Shown here one piece after another: positions 16,265-25,693 of a stretch of DNA of 64,000 nucleotides. The position numbers were made by a program, and so were the translations under genes. This DNA comes from Kaistella faecalis (GTDB lineage: Bacteria > Bacteroidota > Bacteroidia > Flavobacteriales > Weeksellaceae): NCBI RefSeq assembly GCF_019195395.1, contig NZ_CP078067.1:2185783-2249782 (forward strand), written 5' to 3'. A model generated the notes under the pieces. The model was not told where the DNA came from. It searched no databases and saw only the letters and a program-made list of their open reading frames with translations. Position 1 is the stretch's first letter, and each line of letters starts with the position of its first letter.

Positions 16265-16960
16265 TCAACTGATCAGAAGTAGACGATATTCGTGATTGTT
16301 TTCGACAGGAGCCCTGTGAATACATGGCAAAACCTCCTGAAATGGATGGTCTACCGCCAGCCTCCAGAGATGCCCGTTTCCTAAACTGATGGGGTTAGCA
16401 TCCGGCTTTGCCTGATAGTGAAGATCAAAGAAGTTTTCTGTCAGAAAGGTTTCAAAGGAATCTTCATGACCATCGTGTAGCTCTCTGAGTTTTTCCCTGA
16501 TTTCGGGAATCATGATTTTCTGTATGGCATCCTCATTGGGCAAGATGTCGCTTGAGGCACCATGATACGTGCACAAAAAAGTATCAGCCGCAATGGGGGA
16601 GCGGTCAACATGATAAGAATATACGTCGGTTGAAATAAAACTGAACTCGTCATCACGTTCGTAACATTTCAGAAGATTAAGTGAAGGCTGGGCTCCGCAA
16701 TCGGTAAGCAGTTTTAAATCATTCAGGATAATCTTTCTTGCCAGACTTCCTTTTTCCGTTAATTCCAGTTGTTGAAGATCTTCTTCTGAAACTTGGGTAA
16801 TGTCTTCATGAAGGCACAGTTTGCTTACAATTTCAGAAAAGTCTCCGTCTAGAGTCCGCTCCCAGCAAAAAGCATTTTTACTTCCGTGAAAGTTGGTATT
16901 TGCAATTTCTCCGAAAGTTGAACATACTTTAATATTACTGTGGTCGCCGAATTCGCTCAT
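16265..16960 (-). CDS. DUF1826-like protein
   Basis: A 231-residue soluble protein. The stretch YHVDRSPIAADTFLCTYHG (116-134) and the later CIHRAP (213-218) followed by YRLLLIS at the C-terminus fit the DUF1826 family as I remember it. His117-x-Asp119 with His215 has the form of a metal-binding HxD...H triad, as in cupin or 2-oxoglutarate-oxygenase folds; this is an inference. Several cysteines are present but no CxxC zinc motif. No signal peptide, so cytoplasmic. Preceded by TAATTTTG (16980-16987) 19 bases before the ATG; 93 bases before ahcY, which has its own promoter. Function unknown. Confidence 0.65.
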   Translation of the reverse strand: MSEFGDHSNIKVCSTFGEIANTNFHGSKNAFCWERTLDGDFSEIVSKLCLHEDITQVSEEDLQQLELTEKGSLARKIILNDLKLLTDCGAQPSLNLLKCYERDDEFSFISTDVYSYHVDRSPIAADTFLCTYHGASSDILPNEDAIQKIMIPEIREKLRELHDGHEDSFETFLTENFFDLHYQAKPDANPISLGNGHLWRLAVDHPFQEVLPCIHRAPVENNHEYRLLLIS

Positions 16961-16979
16961 TGCATAAAGGTTTGTGCGG

Positions 16980-16987
16980 CAAAATTA
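16980..16987 (-). promoter_or_regulatory. -7 box of the DUF1826-like gene
   Basis: TAATTTTG on the minus strand matches the consensus and ends 19 bases before the ATG at 16960. Confidence 0.5.
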
Positions 16988-17018
16988 CAATAAACCAAAG
17001 GATAGTGGCAGTCATAAA

Positions 17019-17047
17019 AAAATAGCGACCATTACCGTCGCTATTTT
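17019..17047 (-). terminator. Terminator after the 92-residue protein gene
   Basis: An eleven-base-pair stem AAAATAGCGAC (17019-17029) with GTCGCTATTTT (17037-17047). On the minus strand it is followed by more T residues, so it ends the gene at 17103-17381. Confidence 0.8.
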
Positions 17048-17102
17048 ATAACTCGAAGTTTTCAGCCTTACTTTTGGAAGAACTGAAACTTTTACCTGAT
17101 CT

Positions 17103-17381
17103 TTATCTGTGTCTGACCCCTCTCTGGTGAAACTGAACGTTTTTAGCAGCAGCCTGATAATTGGGAGTAAAATTATCACTGTGCTTTGTAGCAGTTATAG
17201 GATCGGTTATAAAGTGATTCTGGGGTTTCAGAGTTTCTTTTTCCTGATCTTCTTCTGAATTACCGGAAGTTCCGTTTGATGCGGAAAACTGGTTTTGCGA
17301 TTGTCTTTTTCTTACCCTATTCAGGGCATATGCTCCTGCGGCTGTGGCTGCGATGCCTAAAGCAATTTTTAGTGTGTTCAT
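17103..17381 (-). CDS. Small hypothetical protein with N-terminal membrane segment
   Basis: A 92-residue protein: a short hydrophobic, alanine-rich N-terminus (about 5-20, IALGIAATAAGAYALN) followed by an arginine/lysine-rich patch (RVRKRQ) and a polar, disordered-looking remainder. The positive patch after the helix suggests a single-pass membrane protein with a cytoplasmic tail. It has a clear terminator and stands alone between a divergent transferase gene and the DUF1826-like gene, which supports a real gene. I recognise no family. Confidence 0.65.
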   Translation of the reverse strand: MNTLKIALGIAATAAGAYALNRVRKRQSQNQFSASNGTSGNSEEDQEKETLKPQNHFITDPITATKHSDNFTPNYQAAAKNVQFHQRGVRHR

Positions 17382-17517
17382 ATTTTGTAATTTGAGAAAT
17401 ACTACACAAAGTTCTTGCCAACGCCGAAATAAAATCTGCCTTTTTTACCCGATTTTTTTATTGTGTATGATTTATAAATGAAGTGTAAATGAGCCCGATA
17501 ATTGCCTTAAAAATAAT

Positions 17518-17525
17518 TACTTTTG
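17518..17525 (+). promoter_or_regulatory. -7 box of the phosphopantetheinyl transferase gene
   Basis: TACTTTTG matches the consensus; the nearest upstream TTG (17502-17504) is only 13 bases away, so only the -7 box is supported. Confidence 0.45.
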
Positions 17526-17556
17526 TAATCATAAACCGATATCCTTTCTACAAAAC

Positions 17557-18168
17557 ATGCCTTTATACCGAGATTTTTCTGATCAAAATGCCACCATTCT
17601 TCTCTGGAAGTTTGATGAGCATGAAGACCTGGATCCGGAAATTCTGCTCGAGAAAGAAAATTTTGAGAAAGTGAAGGATTATCATCCCACTAAACTTAAG
17701 GAATTGCTGCTGGTAAGAAAAATCCTGAAATCACAGCTGCCTGAACATAAAATTCTATACAATGGGAGAGCGCCCTATCTTGATCCTCCGGATTTCCAAA
17801 TATCCATTACCCATTCGTTTCCGTTTGCGGCGCTTGCAATTTCTAAAAATAAAGTGGGGATTGATATAGAGCCTTTCAATCCGAAAATCATCAGGATTAG
17901 ACATAAATTTCTTCATGACGAAGAAGCTGGTTTCATCGAACCGGATAAGGAGACTGCCTATCTTACCGTGATCTGGTCGCTGAAAGAGAGTTTATACAAA
18001 ATACATCATTCCAATTACTGGTCTCTTAAAAAACATTACGAAGTAAAACCTTTCAGTCTCGATTTTCCTTTCAATATTGTGTGCCGCGTACATGATGAAA
18101 CGGTTTCTGATCTTTACAGCGCACGGGTAGAATTTTTCGGGAATTACTGCCTAACGATTGTAGACTGA
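17557..18168 (+). CDS. 4'-phosphopantetheinyl transferase superfamily protein
   Basis: A 203-residue Sfp-type enzyme that would move phosphopantetheine from CoA to a carrier-protein serine. The family motifs are clear: SITHS (83-87), GIDIE (101-105, magnesium ligands Asp103 and Glu105) and WSLKESLYK (140-148, with Glu144 and Lys148). No carrier-protein or secondary-metabolite genes lie nearby, so the target may be the fatty-acid carrier or a distant pathway. Its 3' end overlaps the 3' end of the convergent FUSC gene by 25 bases, so neither has room for a private terminator. Confidence 0.9.
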   Translation: MPLYRDFSDQNATILLWKFDEHEDLDPEILLEKENFEKVKDYHPTKLKELLLVRKILKSQLPEHKILYNGRAPYLDPPDFQISITHSFPFAALAISKNKVGIDIEPFNPKIIRIRHKFLHDEEAGFIEPDKETAYLTVIWSLKESLYKIHHSNYWSLKKHYEVKPFSLDFPFNIVCRVHDETVSDLYSARVEFFGNYCLTIVD

Positions 18169-20405
18169 AGTTCCGGGTCTAATTTTTCAGCACCTTTTCG
18201 CTGCTCTTTGGCAACATCATAAATAAGTTCCAGGATTTCGCTCAGATTTTTTAACTCGGTAAGGCGCGTAATTCTGTTGGGATCCCGTCTATTTATAATT
18301 TCGCTCTCCGAAATCTCCTTTTTTCTTTTTTCCAGCAGTTTACCTACTGAATCTTCAGGTTTCAGATTGCTTTCCTCAACAATAGCACGGTTGAATTTTT
18401 TCTGCTCGAGAATAAGACTGGTCCGTAGAAGTTCTGCTGAAATTTTTCGCGTCCAGCTGTCGAAATCGATTTCGGGGTAATCTTTAGCTGTTTTTGAATA
18501 TTGTGAAAACGAAGCAATATAGGCGGTAATCAGATGTGCAGTATTCACAAACTGATGTACGTGTTCCATTTTTTTCTGCTGATTTTTCGGATCCGAAATC
18601 ATCCGCTGAAAATTGTCGGAAAGATTAGCCAAATCAATGATAGCATCTTTTCTTTTCAGTTTATAATCCTGAATTCCAATGCTTTCGTCTTTAAAAAAGT
18701 CCATGGCAGCCTTAAAATATTTCAGATTACTTTTTGCAGATTTCTTCATGAAATCCAAATTCTGGGTATGTTCCCAAACCGGCAGAACAAAGTATGAAAC
18801 AGCAAAAGCTACAACGCCGGCAAGCGCAGTATCAAAAATCCTGTCCCGGAAGATGTTGTTGACATTTCCCGGATTCAGGAAGTTGAAAGTGAGAAAGATA
18901 TAAATCGTCATAAACAACACCGCCCAGAAATATTTGGCCTTCAAAAAACTGAAACACATAATCATACTCAGCAAAAGAAGGGTAAATAATACGGTATTGC
19001 TGGTAACTGTTAGAAGAATTCCATAAGCCAGCACCGCACCTATTGCCGTTCCGTACAGACGCAGAAGATTCCGGTGTTTGGTGGTAGAGTAGGCTGGTTT
19101 CAGAATGGCGACTATGGTAATTAAAATCCAGTAAGAGTGACCAATTCCCAGAAAATCCAGTTTCGAAATAAGATAGCCGATGAGCAGTGCAAGCGTAATG
19201 CGGATTGAATGCCGGAAGTGGCCAGACTTCAGGGAGATATTATTCCGAAGTACCTTGAAATTCATTTTTTCATCAGCGGTGACAAATTTCTGCAGGTCTA
19301 GACCGGTAGAAAGACTCTTGGCCAGTTTTTGATCCTGCATAAACACTTTGTACATGGTATTAATCTCGTCTGTGATGTCTGTAATCCTCACCAGTATAAT
19401 CCGCAGAATCATAAAATCCTCGAGCGTCTCCGGATTTAATTTTTTATTCCGTAAATCAAAGTACTCGTCAAAAACAGCATCAAGTTCGTCATCTAAGTTC
19501 CTCAGGGATTTTGCTTTTGTACCACTCTGCAGCGCAATCCCGATATTGCTAAGCTCTTCAGCAAGGTTTGATAAATATTCGCTCACCGATTTCAGAAAAC
19601 CGGTATCGCCGAAGCTTTCCTGAATTTTTCTGTAATCACTTTCAGAAGTCATTAATTTCTCGTGTAAATCAATAGAATTCAGAAACATCAACATAAGAAG
19701 CCGACTTGTGGTAGTGGATTCGTTTACTATTTTTCGGGTTTTAAAAACTGTTTCGCGCGTCTCTTCCTGCAAATTTTTAATTTTTACCTGTTGGGAAATA
19801 ACCTGTAAGTAGAGTGCATCGAAATCTGGATCAGGAAGATAAAACTTTGATTTTATTTTGAGATAATCGCCAAGTTCAAGGTAATTTTCGCCAATCATCT
19901 GGCCTGCAAGTTTATAGGGCTGTATTTTTGAAACTACCAGAAAAACAAGTAAATAACAAGCAGAGCCCGCCACAAAAATGAGGGAGTTTTTTACGACATT
20001 TCCATCGCTGAGGTGGCCATCGATAAAAATTGCCAGTACAACAAGAGAAAGGGATCCTACAGCTGCCAGCCTTTGCCCATAAACGCCGATCATGGAGAAA
20101 AACATACCGAAAAAAATAATTTCGAGATAAATGATGGGAGGAAAATCCTTCAGTAATGTGGCAATTACAGAAACTGAAAAGAAACATATAATGGCGAATA
20201 TAAGAGCGTTACGTCTACGGATAAAAGGGCCGGGCTGATCGGTAAGTCCTACAAAACTCGTTGCGAGAGGAAAAAGAAAATATTCTTTCAGTAACCCGAA
20301 GTATGCTAAAATAATGCTGGGAACTACAATTGCCAGAGTAATCCGCACTGCCGAAAAAATATACTGGCTGGTAGCGAATTTCCTGAGTTCTGTAGCATAG
20401 TTCAT
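18144..20405 (-). CDS. FUSC-family inner membrane protein (YccS-like)
   Basis: A 753-residue protein from the ATG at 20405 (MNYATELRKF); the open frame upstream to 20432 crosses the promoter. It has two membrane blocks, at about 20-160 and about 400-530, each of several hydrophobic helices, separated and followed by large helical cytoplasmic domains. This duplicated layout is typical of the FUSC/YccS/YhfK family, linked to aromatic-acid efflux and fusaric acid resistance. The substrate is unknown. No membrane-fusion partner gene is adjacent, as is usual for YccS-type members. Transcription is predicted to be leaderless. Confidence 0.88.
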   Translation of the reverse strand: MNYATELRKFATSQYIFSAVRITLAIVVPSIILAYFGLLKEYFLFPLATSFVGLTDQPGPFIRRRNALIFAIICFFSVSVIATLLKDFPPIIYLEIIFFGMFFSMIGVYGQRLAAVGSLSLVVLAIFIDGHLSDGNVVKNSLIFVAGSACYLLVFLVVSKIQPYKLAGQMIGENYLELGDYLKIKSKFYLPDPDFDALYLQVISQQVKIKNLQEETRETVFKTRKIVNESTTTSRLLMLMFLNSIDLHEKLMTSESDYRKIQESFGDTGFLKSVSEYLSNLAEELSNIGIALQSGTKAKSLRNLDDELDAVFDEYFDLRNKKLNPETLEDFMILRIILVRITDITDEINTMYKVFMQDQKLAKSLSTGLDLQKFVTADEKMNFKVLRNNISLKSGHFRHSIRITLALLIGYLISKLDFLGIGHSYWILITIVAILKPAYSTTKHRNLLRLYGTAIGAVLAYGILLTVTSNTVLFTLLLLSMIMCFSFLKAKYFWAVLFMTIYIFLTFNFLNPGNVNNIFRDRIFDTALAGVVAFAVSYFVLPVWEHTQNLDFMKKSAKSNLKYFKAAMDFFKDESIGIQDYKLKRKDAIIDLANLSDNFQRMISDPKNQQKKMEHVHQFVNTAHLITAYIASFSQYSKTAKDYPEIDFDSWTRKISAELLRTSLILEQKKFNRAIVEESNLKPEDSVGKLLEKRKKEISESEIINRRDPNRITRLTELKNLSEILELIYDVAKEQRKGAEKLDPELQSTIVRQ

Positions 20406-20409
20406 TTTA

Positions 20410-20417
20410 CAAATGTA
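20410..20417 (-). promoter_or_regulatory. -7 box of the FUSC gene, leaderless arrangement
   Basis: TACATTTG on the minus strand matches TAnnTTTG and ends 4 bases (TAAA) before the ATG at 20405. Confidence 0.55.
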
Positions 20418-20433
20418 GGATTTAATCCACAAA

Positions 20434-20456
20434 AAAGCCTCAGTTGCTGAGGCTTT
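20434..20456 (-). terminator. Terminator of the porU-porV operon
   Basis: A ten-base-pair stem AAAGCCTCAG (20434-20443) with CTGAGGCTTT (20447-20456) around TTG; on the minus strand a T run follows. It lies between the porV stop and the FUSC promoter. Confidence 0.88.
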
Positions 20457-20482
20457 AAAAAGATGTTTTTGAAAAATGAATA

Positions 20483-21604
20483 TTAATAATCAGAGTTGGA
20501 AGATTCTTCACCGATATTCCAGGTTAATCCGAATCTCAAGGTATTATCCAGTGCTGAATTTACTTTCGAAGTGTTGATGAGGTAAGACATATCCAATCCG
20601 AAAGACTGGTATTTTAATCCTACACCTACGGTAGCATACTGTCTGGCTCCCTGTTCTTCGCTTTCGTGGAAATAACCTCCTCTTAGTGCAAATGCATTGT
20701 CGTATTCATATTCTACCGCGCCACTGAACATGGTACTTTTTTCGTTGCTAAATGATTTTCCGATTCCTTCGATCACCCCAACATTGGGTACGTTTCCTGT
20801 TTTGTCAGGCCCCGGAACCAAAAGTTTAGACGCTTCAAAATTCAAACCTACACGGTTTAAATCATCAATAAAAAGATCGTAACCCGCCCCCAATCTTGCC
20901 ATGGTAGGAAGATATGATCTGGATTCGTCATCACCTGTATAATCAAGTCTCGGACCTAAATTCTGAATCGAAAAACCTCCTCTTGCACGGCCTTCGAAAT
21001 CATTAATACTTGTGTGTTTATCAGACTGAAAGTAACCAGATACATCAACTGCGAAAGAATTTGCGGGCTTCAAGGTGTTGTCTGAGTTGAAACCTCCGGA
21101 CAAGTCTGAGCGGATAAATCTACCGGTAACCGCCATGGAATAATAATCACTAAGTTTCAAACCATAGGCCACATCGATAGAGAATTCGTTTGGTTTGGCT
21201 GTACCTTCCTGCACCACTTCAGTCCCTACAAGTTTTGTCAAATCCACTGCACCCATGTTGAAATAATAAATACTTGCAGAGATTGTTGATCTTTCTTCAT
21301 CGCCCAAAAACTGGTGATATGCTCCGTATAAAAGGAAAACATCATTGGTCAGTTTACTCATGTACGGTGTATAGTTAACCCCGATAGCGGACGTGGTTTT
21401 ACTGAACGGGTATTTTGCAGCATTCCAGAACTGGGAAAATGCATCGGTAGTGGTTGCTACCCCCTGATCACCCATGCCTCCTGCGCGTGCATCCGGAGAA
21501 ATTCTGAGAAAAGGGGCACCGGTAAGAACCGGCTGAACCTGGGAATAAGCGGCGACACTCAATCCTAATCCTAATCCTAAAAATAGTTTTTTAGTCAATT
21601 TCAT
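20483..21604 (-). CDS. porV: Type IX secretion outer membrane protein PorV (LptO)
   Basis: PorV is an outer-membrane beta-barrel that carries T9SS cargo from the translocon to the PorU sortase on the cell surface. This 373-residue protein has a signal peptide (to about AAYSQ, residue 21) and the family N-terminus LRISPDARAGGMGDQGVATT, followed by alternating barrel strands to the C-terminal LTWNIGEESSNSDY. Length agrees with Flavobacterium and Porphyromonas PorV. It starts 25 bases after porU ends and is co-transcribed with it; porV-porU next to gldJ is also the order known in Flavobacterium johnsoniae. Confidence 0.95.
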   Translation of the reverse strand: MKLTKKLFLGLGLGLSVAAYSQVQPVLTGAPFLRISPDARAGGMGDQGVATTTDAFSQFWNAAKYPFSKTTSAIGVNYTPYMSKLTNDVFLLYGAYHQFLGDEERSTISASIYYFNMGAVDLTKLVGTEVVQEGTAKPNEFSIDVAYGLKLSDYYSMAVTGRFIRSDLSGGFNSDNTLKPANSFAVDVSGYFQSDKHTSINDFEGRARGGFSIQNLGPRLDYTGDDESRSYLPTMARLGAGYDLFIDDLNRVGLNFEASKLLVPGPDKTGNVPNVGVIEGIGKSFSNEKSTMFSGAVEYEYDNAFALRGGYFHESEEQGARQYATVGVGLKYQSFGLDMSYLINTSKVNSALDNTLRFGLTWNIGEESSNSDY

Positions 21605-21629
21605 AAGTCGTTTTTTATCGTTTATATGT

Positions 21630-24600
21630 TTATTTTAATAGTACCATTTTTTCTACGGCAGTGGCGCTGCCCTTGCATTTGTCCTGGTTCTGGCTTTTTG
21701 CAAAGATCTTAAAAATATAGGTGCCTTTACCAACAGCATCACCAAAATCATCAGTTCCATCCCATTCAATTGCAGTTTTCGGAGTGCGGAAACCCTGGAA
21801 AAACGGTTCAGCGGTAACTGCAGTACTTATGGTTTTTACCAGTTTGCCTGTAATGGTGTATATCTGAACATTCACATCCAACATGTCATCGCAATTATGT
21901 TCAAACTGAACGTAAGTCTTATTGGTAAAGGGATTCGGCCAATTTAAGAGTTTGTTAACAATTAAATTTTGGTTGGTTTCATCCTTAACTATAAAGTTTA
22001 ACGTCTCGGTGGTGGAATTATTGTTAATGTCCCAAACTTTAAACGTAAGCTGATGAGGCCCCGGTGCTAAGTTACGGAAAGGATAGGTAACATTCCCTTT
22101 TTGGTAATCGGATAATGTAGTATTCACACAACCGTTGCCATCCCCTGAAAAGTAGAAATCATTCAGCACCACGGTGTCAATGATTTTACCGTCGAGAATT
22201 ACCGTAATATCATGACCAATTCCAGAACCGGTGGAGTTGATTCCTTTATCATCGGTTACGCATGCCAGAAGTGTTGGGTTTTGATCGGTGATTCCGCCGT
22301 CGGCAAAATTGGTATTATTCATATATACTTTCACCTTGGGTGCTTCGTTGTCGTTAATACCATCGGGATTTATTCCTCCTATTTTTTGGATTTGGTTATT
22401 AAAAACATCGAATACCTTATTGTCTGCATACGCTAAAATTCTTCCGTTCCCGATTTCATAATTGATGTCTTTTGGAACATAAAATTCTACAGTAAACACT
22501 CCGTTAACAGCCTGTCCTGAGGATTTTACAATGGGTCCGTTTTCTTCTGTATAGGTTAATACAGGACTCATCTTAGGTTCCCCATCGTTGTTCAGGGTTT
22601 TTTTACTTAACCTTTTATCGAAGATATTAATGGCGACTCTGCCGTTAAATGAGGTATCTAAAGTTCCGTCGGCTTTGTTGATATGGCCTTTTACTTTTAC
22701 GAAATCCAGTGCGCGCAACTGTCCCGGAACCGGAGATTCAATTTCATCGATATTGAGGAGTCTTTTTGGCCGGCTGAGTTTGGTTGCAGGATCGCCCAGT
22801 AGATTTACTTTAAGGTGATCGGAATGGGTGCCTTTTTCAATTTTAGCTTTCAGAAACGCATCCCCCAAAGTAATGAAGTCATCATTAACCAATTCGAAAA
22901 GATGGCGGGTAAAAATGGTTGTAAATTCTTCGCCATAGCCCACGCCGATTGCACGGCTTGAGGTAAGCATCATCGAGGCGCCACCCTGTTTGGATTTAAT
23001 GACCTGTTCGCCGGCAGAAAAAGTAGCCGGATCATCCCATAAAGTGAATTCGCAGGTTATGGTCGAAACAAGCGGAAGACGGGAATATACATTATTGTAA
23101 TTGTTGAAATTCTGAATCATATCAATGGTCATCACGCGTTCCTGAGCCCAGCCATTGATCCCTCCATGCCCAAAATAAAACAGATAAAGACTGTTGCCCA
23201 CATCATTGGAAATTGCCTGATTGACCTGCGGATAACGTTGCCCTCCCGCTGAAGTCTGCGCAGTAAAAGAGTCCAGATATAATTTACGGATATTGTATTC
23301 CTTTCTCAAATTTCCCGTTTCGAAAACATTCACCAGAGATGCATTCATTGTATTGTGAAACGGAAATTGATTATCTGCATCATCATCAACAACAAAATCC
23401 ATCTTCATACGCCATTCGCCAAAAGGGGTAGACTGACCCGGAAGCCCGTTGTTGTACGCCAGCGCTTTATCAATCAGAAGTTTTGCTTCCGAGACGTTTC
23501 CGGCCGGCAATCTTCCGACAGGAAAATCAGGCAGGGTCGAAGATAAAGTTACTGCAGTACTACTTTGTGGTGACGTCATGGTGTAATAATCGTCAGATAC
23601 GAATGAGTCAGCATAATTGCCGCTTTCCTCACTTTGGAAAGAGGGAACAATATCTGATCCGGGATGATTGATGCCACGGAAATCATAGGAAGTATCGCCC
23701 AAAATGAAAAGATATTTCAGTTTTCCCGCCGGAGTATTGAGTTTTGTGGCAAAATCTCTTATCGCCGTGATATCTTTGTTTCCACTGCTGAATTCGTTAT
23801 AAATTTTATTCACATCAACTACCGCAACATTGTATTTGTCCTGATAGAAGTTTGCAAGTCTTTGGGCATGCCCCATCATCTCGGGAACAGTAATCATTAA
23901 ATAATCAACATTCTGAAGACCCGCCAGATCCTGATTTTCGATTTTACCTACAAATGCCGGAGCAAAAGCGTCAGCGTTCTTAAAGGCGACAAATTCATTA
24001 ACGAAAGTATTGCTGTTTGCAATGTATCCGAAGCTGTAAGTTGAAGAGCTGCCTGATTTATTGATTTTTCTGGTCACATTGGTGATATCCGAAACCTGCC
24101 AAACCTGCTCCAGCGCACCTGCATCGGATACACTGAAGGTGTAATTTGTTCCGCTGCCTTCATCAATGGAGTAACTGCGGAAATTCATCTGTGAATTATT
24201 GAATTTCAGATCTTCTTTGTACTGAACTTCAGCATAATCGAAATAGAATTTACCGTTCGGGTTGCTCGAAGTGTCCGGAGTATAATTAAAAGTAAGTTGG
24301 TTTCCCTGCAGATTAGTTACCGTTCCGGTATAGATGATAGGAATGTACTCTTTTTTGTCGGCCGGGGATATGGTGGATGTGTTGGAGCTCTGATTGTTGA
24401 TGTTGGCCGTAATTTTATTCCCGGAAGATAAATAACCGATATATCTGCTGCGGTACCGGATTACATCGGTTGGCTGGATTGGTGATCTAGTGGTGAAAGA
24501 AACTGTTTTATTATCGGTGAAAGCGTCGCCAGTCCAGATTCGCCCGATTTTCATCAAATTGAATTTCTCCTCGTTAATATATTGGTAATCGTCGTAACGG

Positions 24601-25532
24601 GTAATAGCATCGGAGGTTACAGATGATTCACTGTCAAGAATTCTTTTTCCCGGACCTAAATCGAAATTGATAAAATAGTAGGCAAAATCATTGTAGATAT
24701 TGATGAAATTATCAGATCTATCTGTTCTTGTTTCTATTCTTCTGTTTCCGTTCCCGTTGATGTTTCCAAGTGTTTTGTACACATTGTATCCATGCGGACC
24801 CTGTGCGTAAAAAAGTGCGTAATCGTCGTCGTTCCAGGTTCCGTCGGCTTCACCAGTTACCTGAATAGCGTTTTCCTGCAGCGCAGCGTATCTTGAGTCC
24901 TGATTGTGTTCCGGAAGCATTAACCCGCCGTTTCCATAAACTCTGAAATTTTTGGGGTTAATATTGGAAGGGTTTATTCCATTATCCCGCAGGAATTTTG
25001 ATGTAATTTTGAATACGCCGGACTTATCGACTTTTATCTTGTAGAAGGTTCCTGTTTTTAAAGGATTTTCCGTTGTGCCCACTTTACCTGAGAGTAAGGG
25101 GCTTTCCGCTGGCTGTGCGCTGTTTACAATAGAAAAGGAGGTAAGCCGGTAGATTATTCCCTTTTCAAACTTCAGGGCAGAGACCCTGATATTTGTGGTT
25201 TGCTCGTTGGTGTAAGGGTTGGTGTAGATGCTGATTTCGCTTTTTTCAGTGGTGGGAATACTTGAAGTACTGATCTCAAATAATTCCTTTGGGGTAACCT
25301 TTTCCCACACAAAATTTGTTACCGTCTGATTGGTTCCTGTATATTTCGCGGTGGAGCGGTAATATACCGAGCTCTCCTCGTAAGTAAATCCGTTGTTCTT
25401 AAAAAAAGGAACAGAAACCTGATAGGTGCCAAAATCGATTATTTTATTTCCTTCCCACTGTATTTTTACAGTTTGCGAAAAACTAAATGAAAAAAGTAAA
25501 GGGAGTAAAATAAGGGTAAAAATGCGTTTCAT
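21630..25532 (-). CDS. porU: Type IX secretion system sortase PorU
   Basis: PorU is the surface cysteine protease (C25, gingipain-like) that removes the C-terminal signal of T9SS cargo and attaches it to lipopolysaccharide. The start at 25532 (MKRIFTLILL) gives a 1300-residue protein with a signal peptide ending at FSFSQ; the open extension to 25619 is poor. The catalytic dyad can be placed as His789 in FGHGGINGW and Cys827 in TITCEFTLW. The C-terminus (about 1200-1300) carries a T9SS-like/FlgD-like beta domain with NWPNPF and a closing GTYIFKI. It is divergent from gldJ across 161 bases. Confidence 0.95.
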   Translation of the reverse strand: MKRIFTLILLPLLFSFSFSQTVKIQWEGNKIIDFGTYQVSVPFFKNNGFTYEESSVYYRSTAKYTGTNQTVTNFVWEKVTPKELFEISTSSIPTTEKSEISIYTNPYTNEQTTNIRVSALKFEKGIIYRLTSFSIVNSAQPAESPLLSGKVGTTENPLKTGTFYKIKVDKSGVFKITSKFLRDNGINPSNINPKNFRVYGNGGLMLPEHNQDSRYAALQENAIQVTGEADGTWNDDDYALFYAQGPHGYNVYKTLGNINGNGNRRIETRTDRSDNFINIYNDFAYYFINFDLGPGKRILDSESSVTSDAITRYDDYQYINEEKFNLMKIGRIWTGDAFTDNKTVSFTTRSPIQPTDVIRYRSRYIGYLSSGNKITANINNQSSNTSTISPADKKEYIPIIYTGTVTNLQGNQLTFNYTPDTSSNPNGKFYFDYAEVQYKEDLKFNNSQMNFRSYSIDEGSGTNYTFSVSDAGALEQVWQVSDITNVTRKINKSGSSSTYSFGYIANSNTFVNEFVAFKNADAFAPAFVGKIENQDLAGLQNVDYLMITVPEMMGHAQRLANFYQDKYNVAVVDVNKIYNEFSSGNKDITAIRDFATKLNTPAGKLKYLFILGDTSYDFRGINHPGSDIVPSFQSEESGNYADSFVSDDYYTMTSPQSSTAVTLSSTLPDFPVGRLPAGNVSEAKLLIDKALAYNNGLPGQSTPFGEWRMKMDFVVDDDADNQFPFHNTMNASLVNVFETGNLRKEYNIRKLYLDSFTAQTSAGGQRYPQVNQAISNDVGNSLYLFYFGHGGINGWAQERVMTIDMIQNFNNYNNVYSRLPLVSTITCEFTLWDDPATFSAGEQVIKSKQGGASMMLTSSRAIGVGYGEEFTTIFTRHLFELVNDDFITLGDAFLKAKIEKGTHSDHLKVNLLGDPATKLSRPKRLLNIDEIESPVPGQLRALDFVKVKGHINKADGTLDTSFNGRVAINIFDKRLSKKTLNNDGEPKMSPVLTYTEENGPIVKSSGQAVNGVFTVEFYVPKDINYEIGNGRILAYADNKVFDVFNNQIQKIGGINPDGINDNEAPKVKVYMNNTNFADGGITDQNPTLLACVTDDKGINSTGSGIGHDITVILDGKIIDTVVLNDFYFSGDGNGCVNTTLSDYQKGNVTYPFRNLAPGPHQLTFKVWDINNNSTTETLNFIVKDETNQNLIVNKLLNWPNPFTNKTYVQFEHNCDDMLDVNVQIYTITGKLVKTISTAVTAEPFFQGFRTPKTAIEWDGTDDFGDAVGKGTYIFKIFAKSQNQDKCKGSATAVEKMVLLK

Positions 25533-25637
25533 CAGGTGTAAAATTTCAGAATTACAAATTAAACGAAAAATAATAAATAATAATATATGCAATAAAATTA
25601 ATTTGTTAACGTTTTCCAAAAAAAATCAATTTATAAT

Positions 25638-25668
25638 TTGGGTTATTAAATAATTTCATTTTTCTTTG
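25638..25668 (+). promoter_or_regulatory. gldJ promoter (near consensus)
   Basis: TTG (25638-25640), a 20-base spacer and TTTCTTTG (25661-25668), one mismatch from TAnnTTTG. The box ends 25 bases before the gldJ ATG. Confidence 0.5.
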
Positions 25669-25693
25669 TACTCTGAAAATATCTATATCAACT

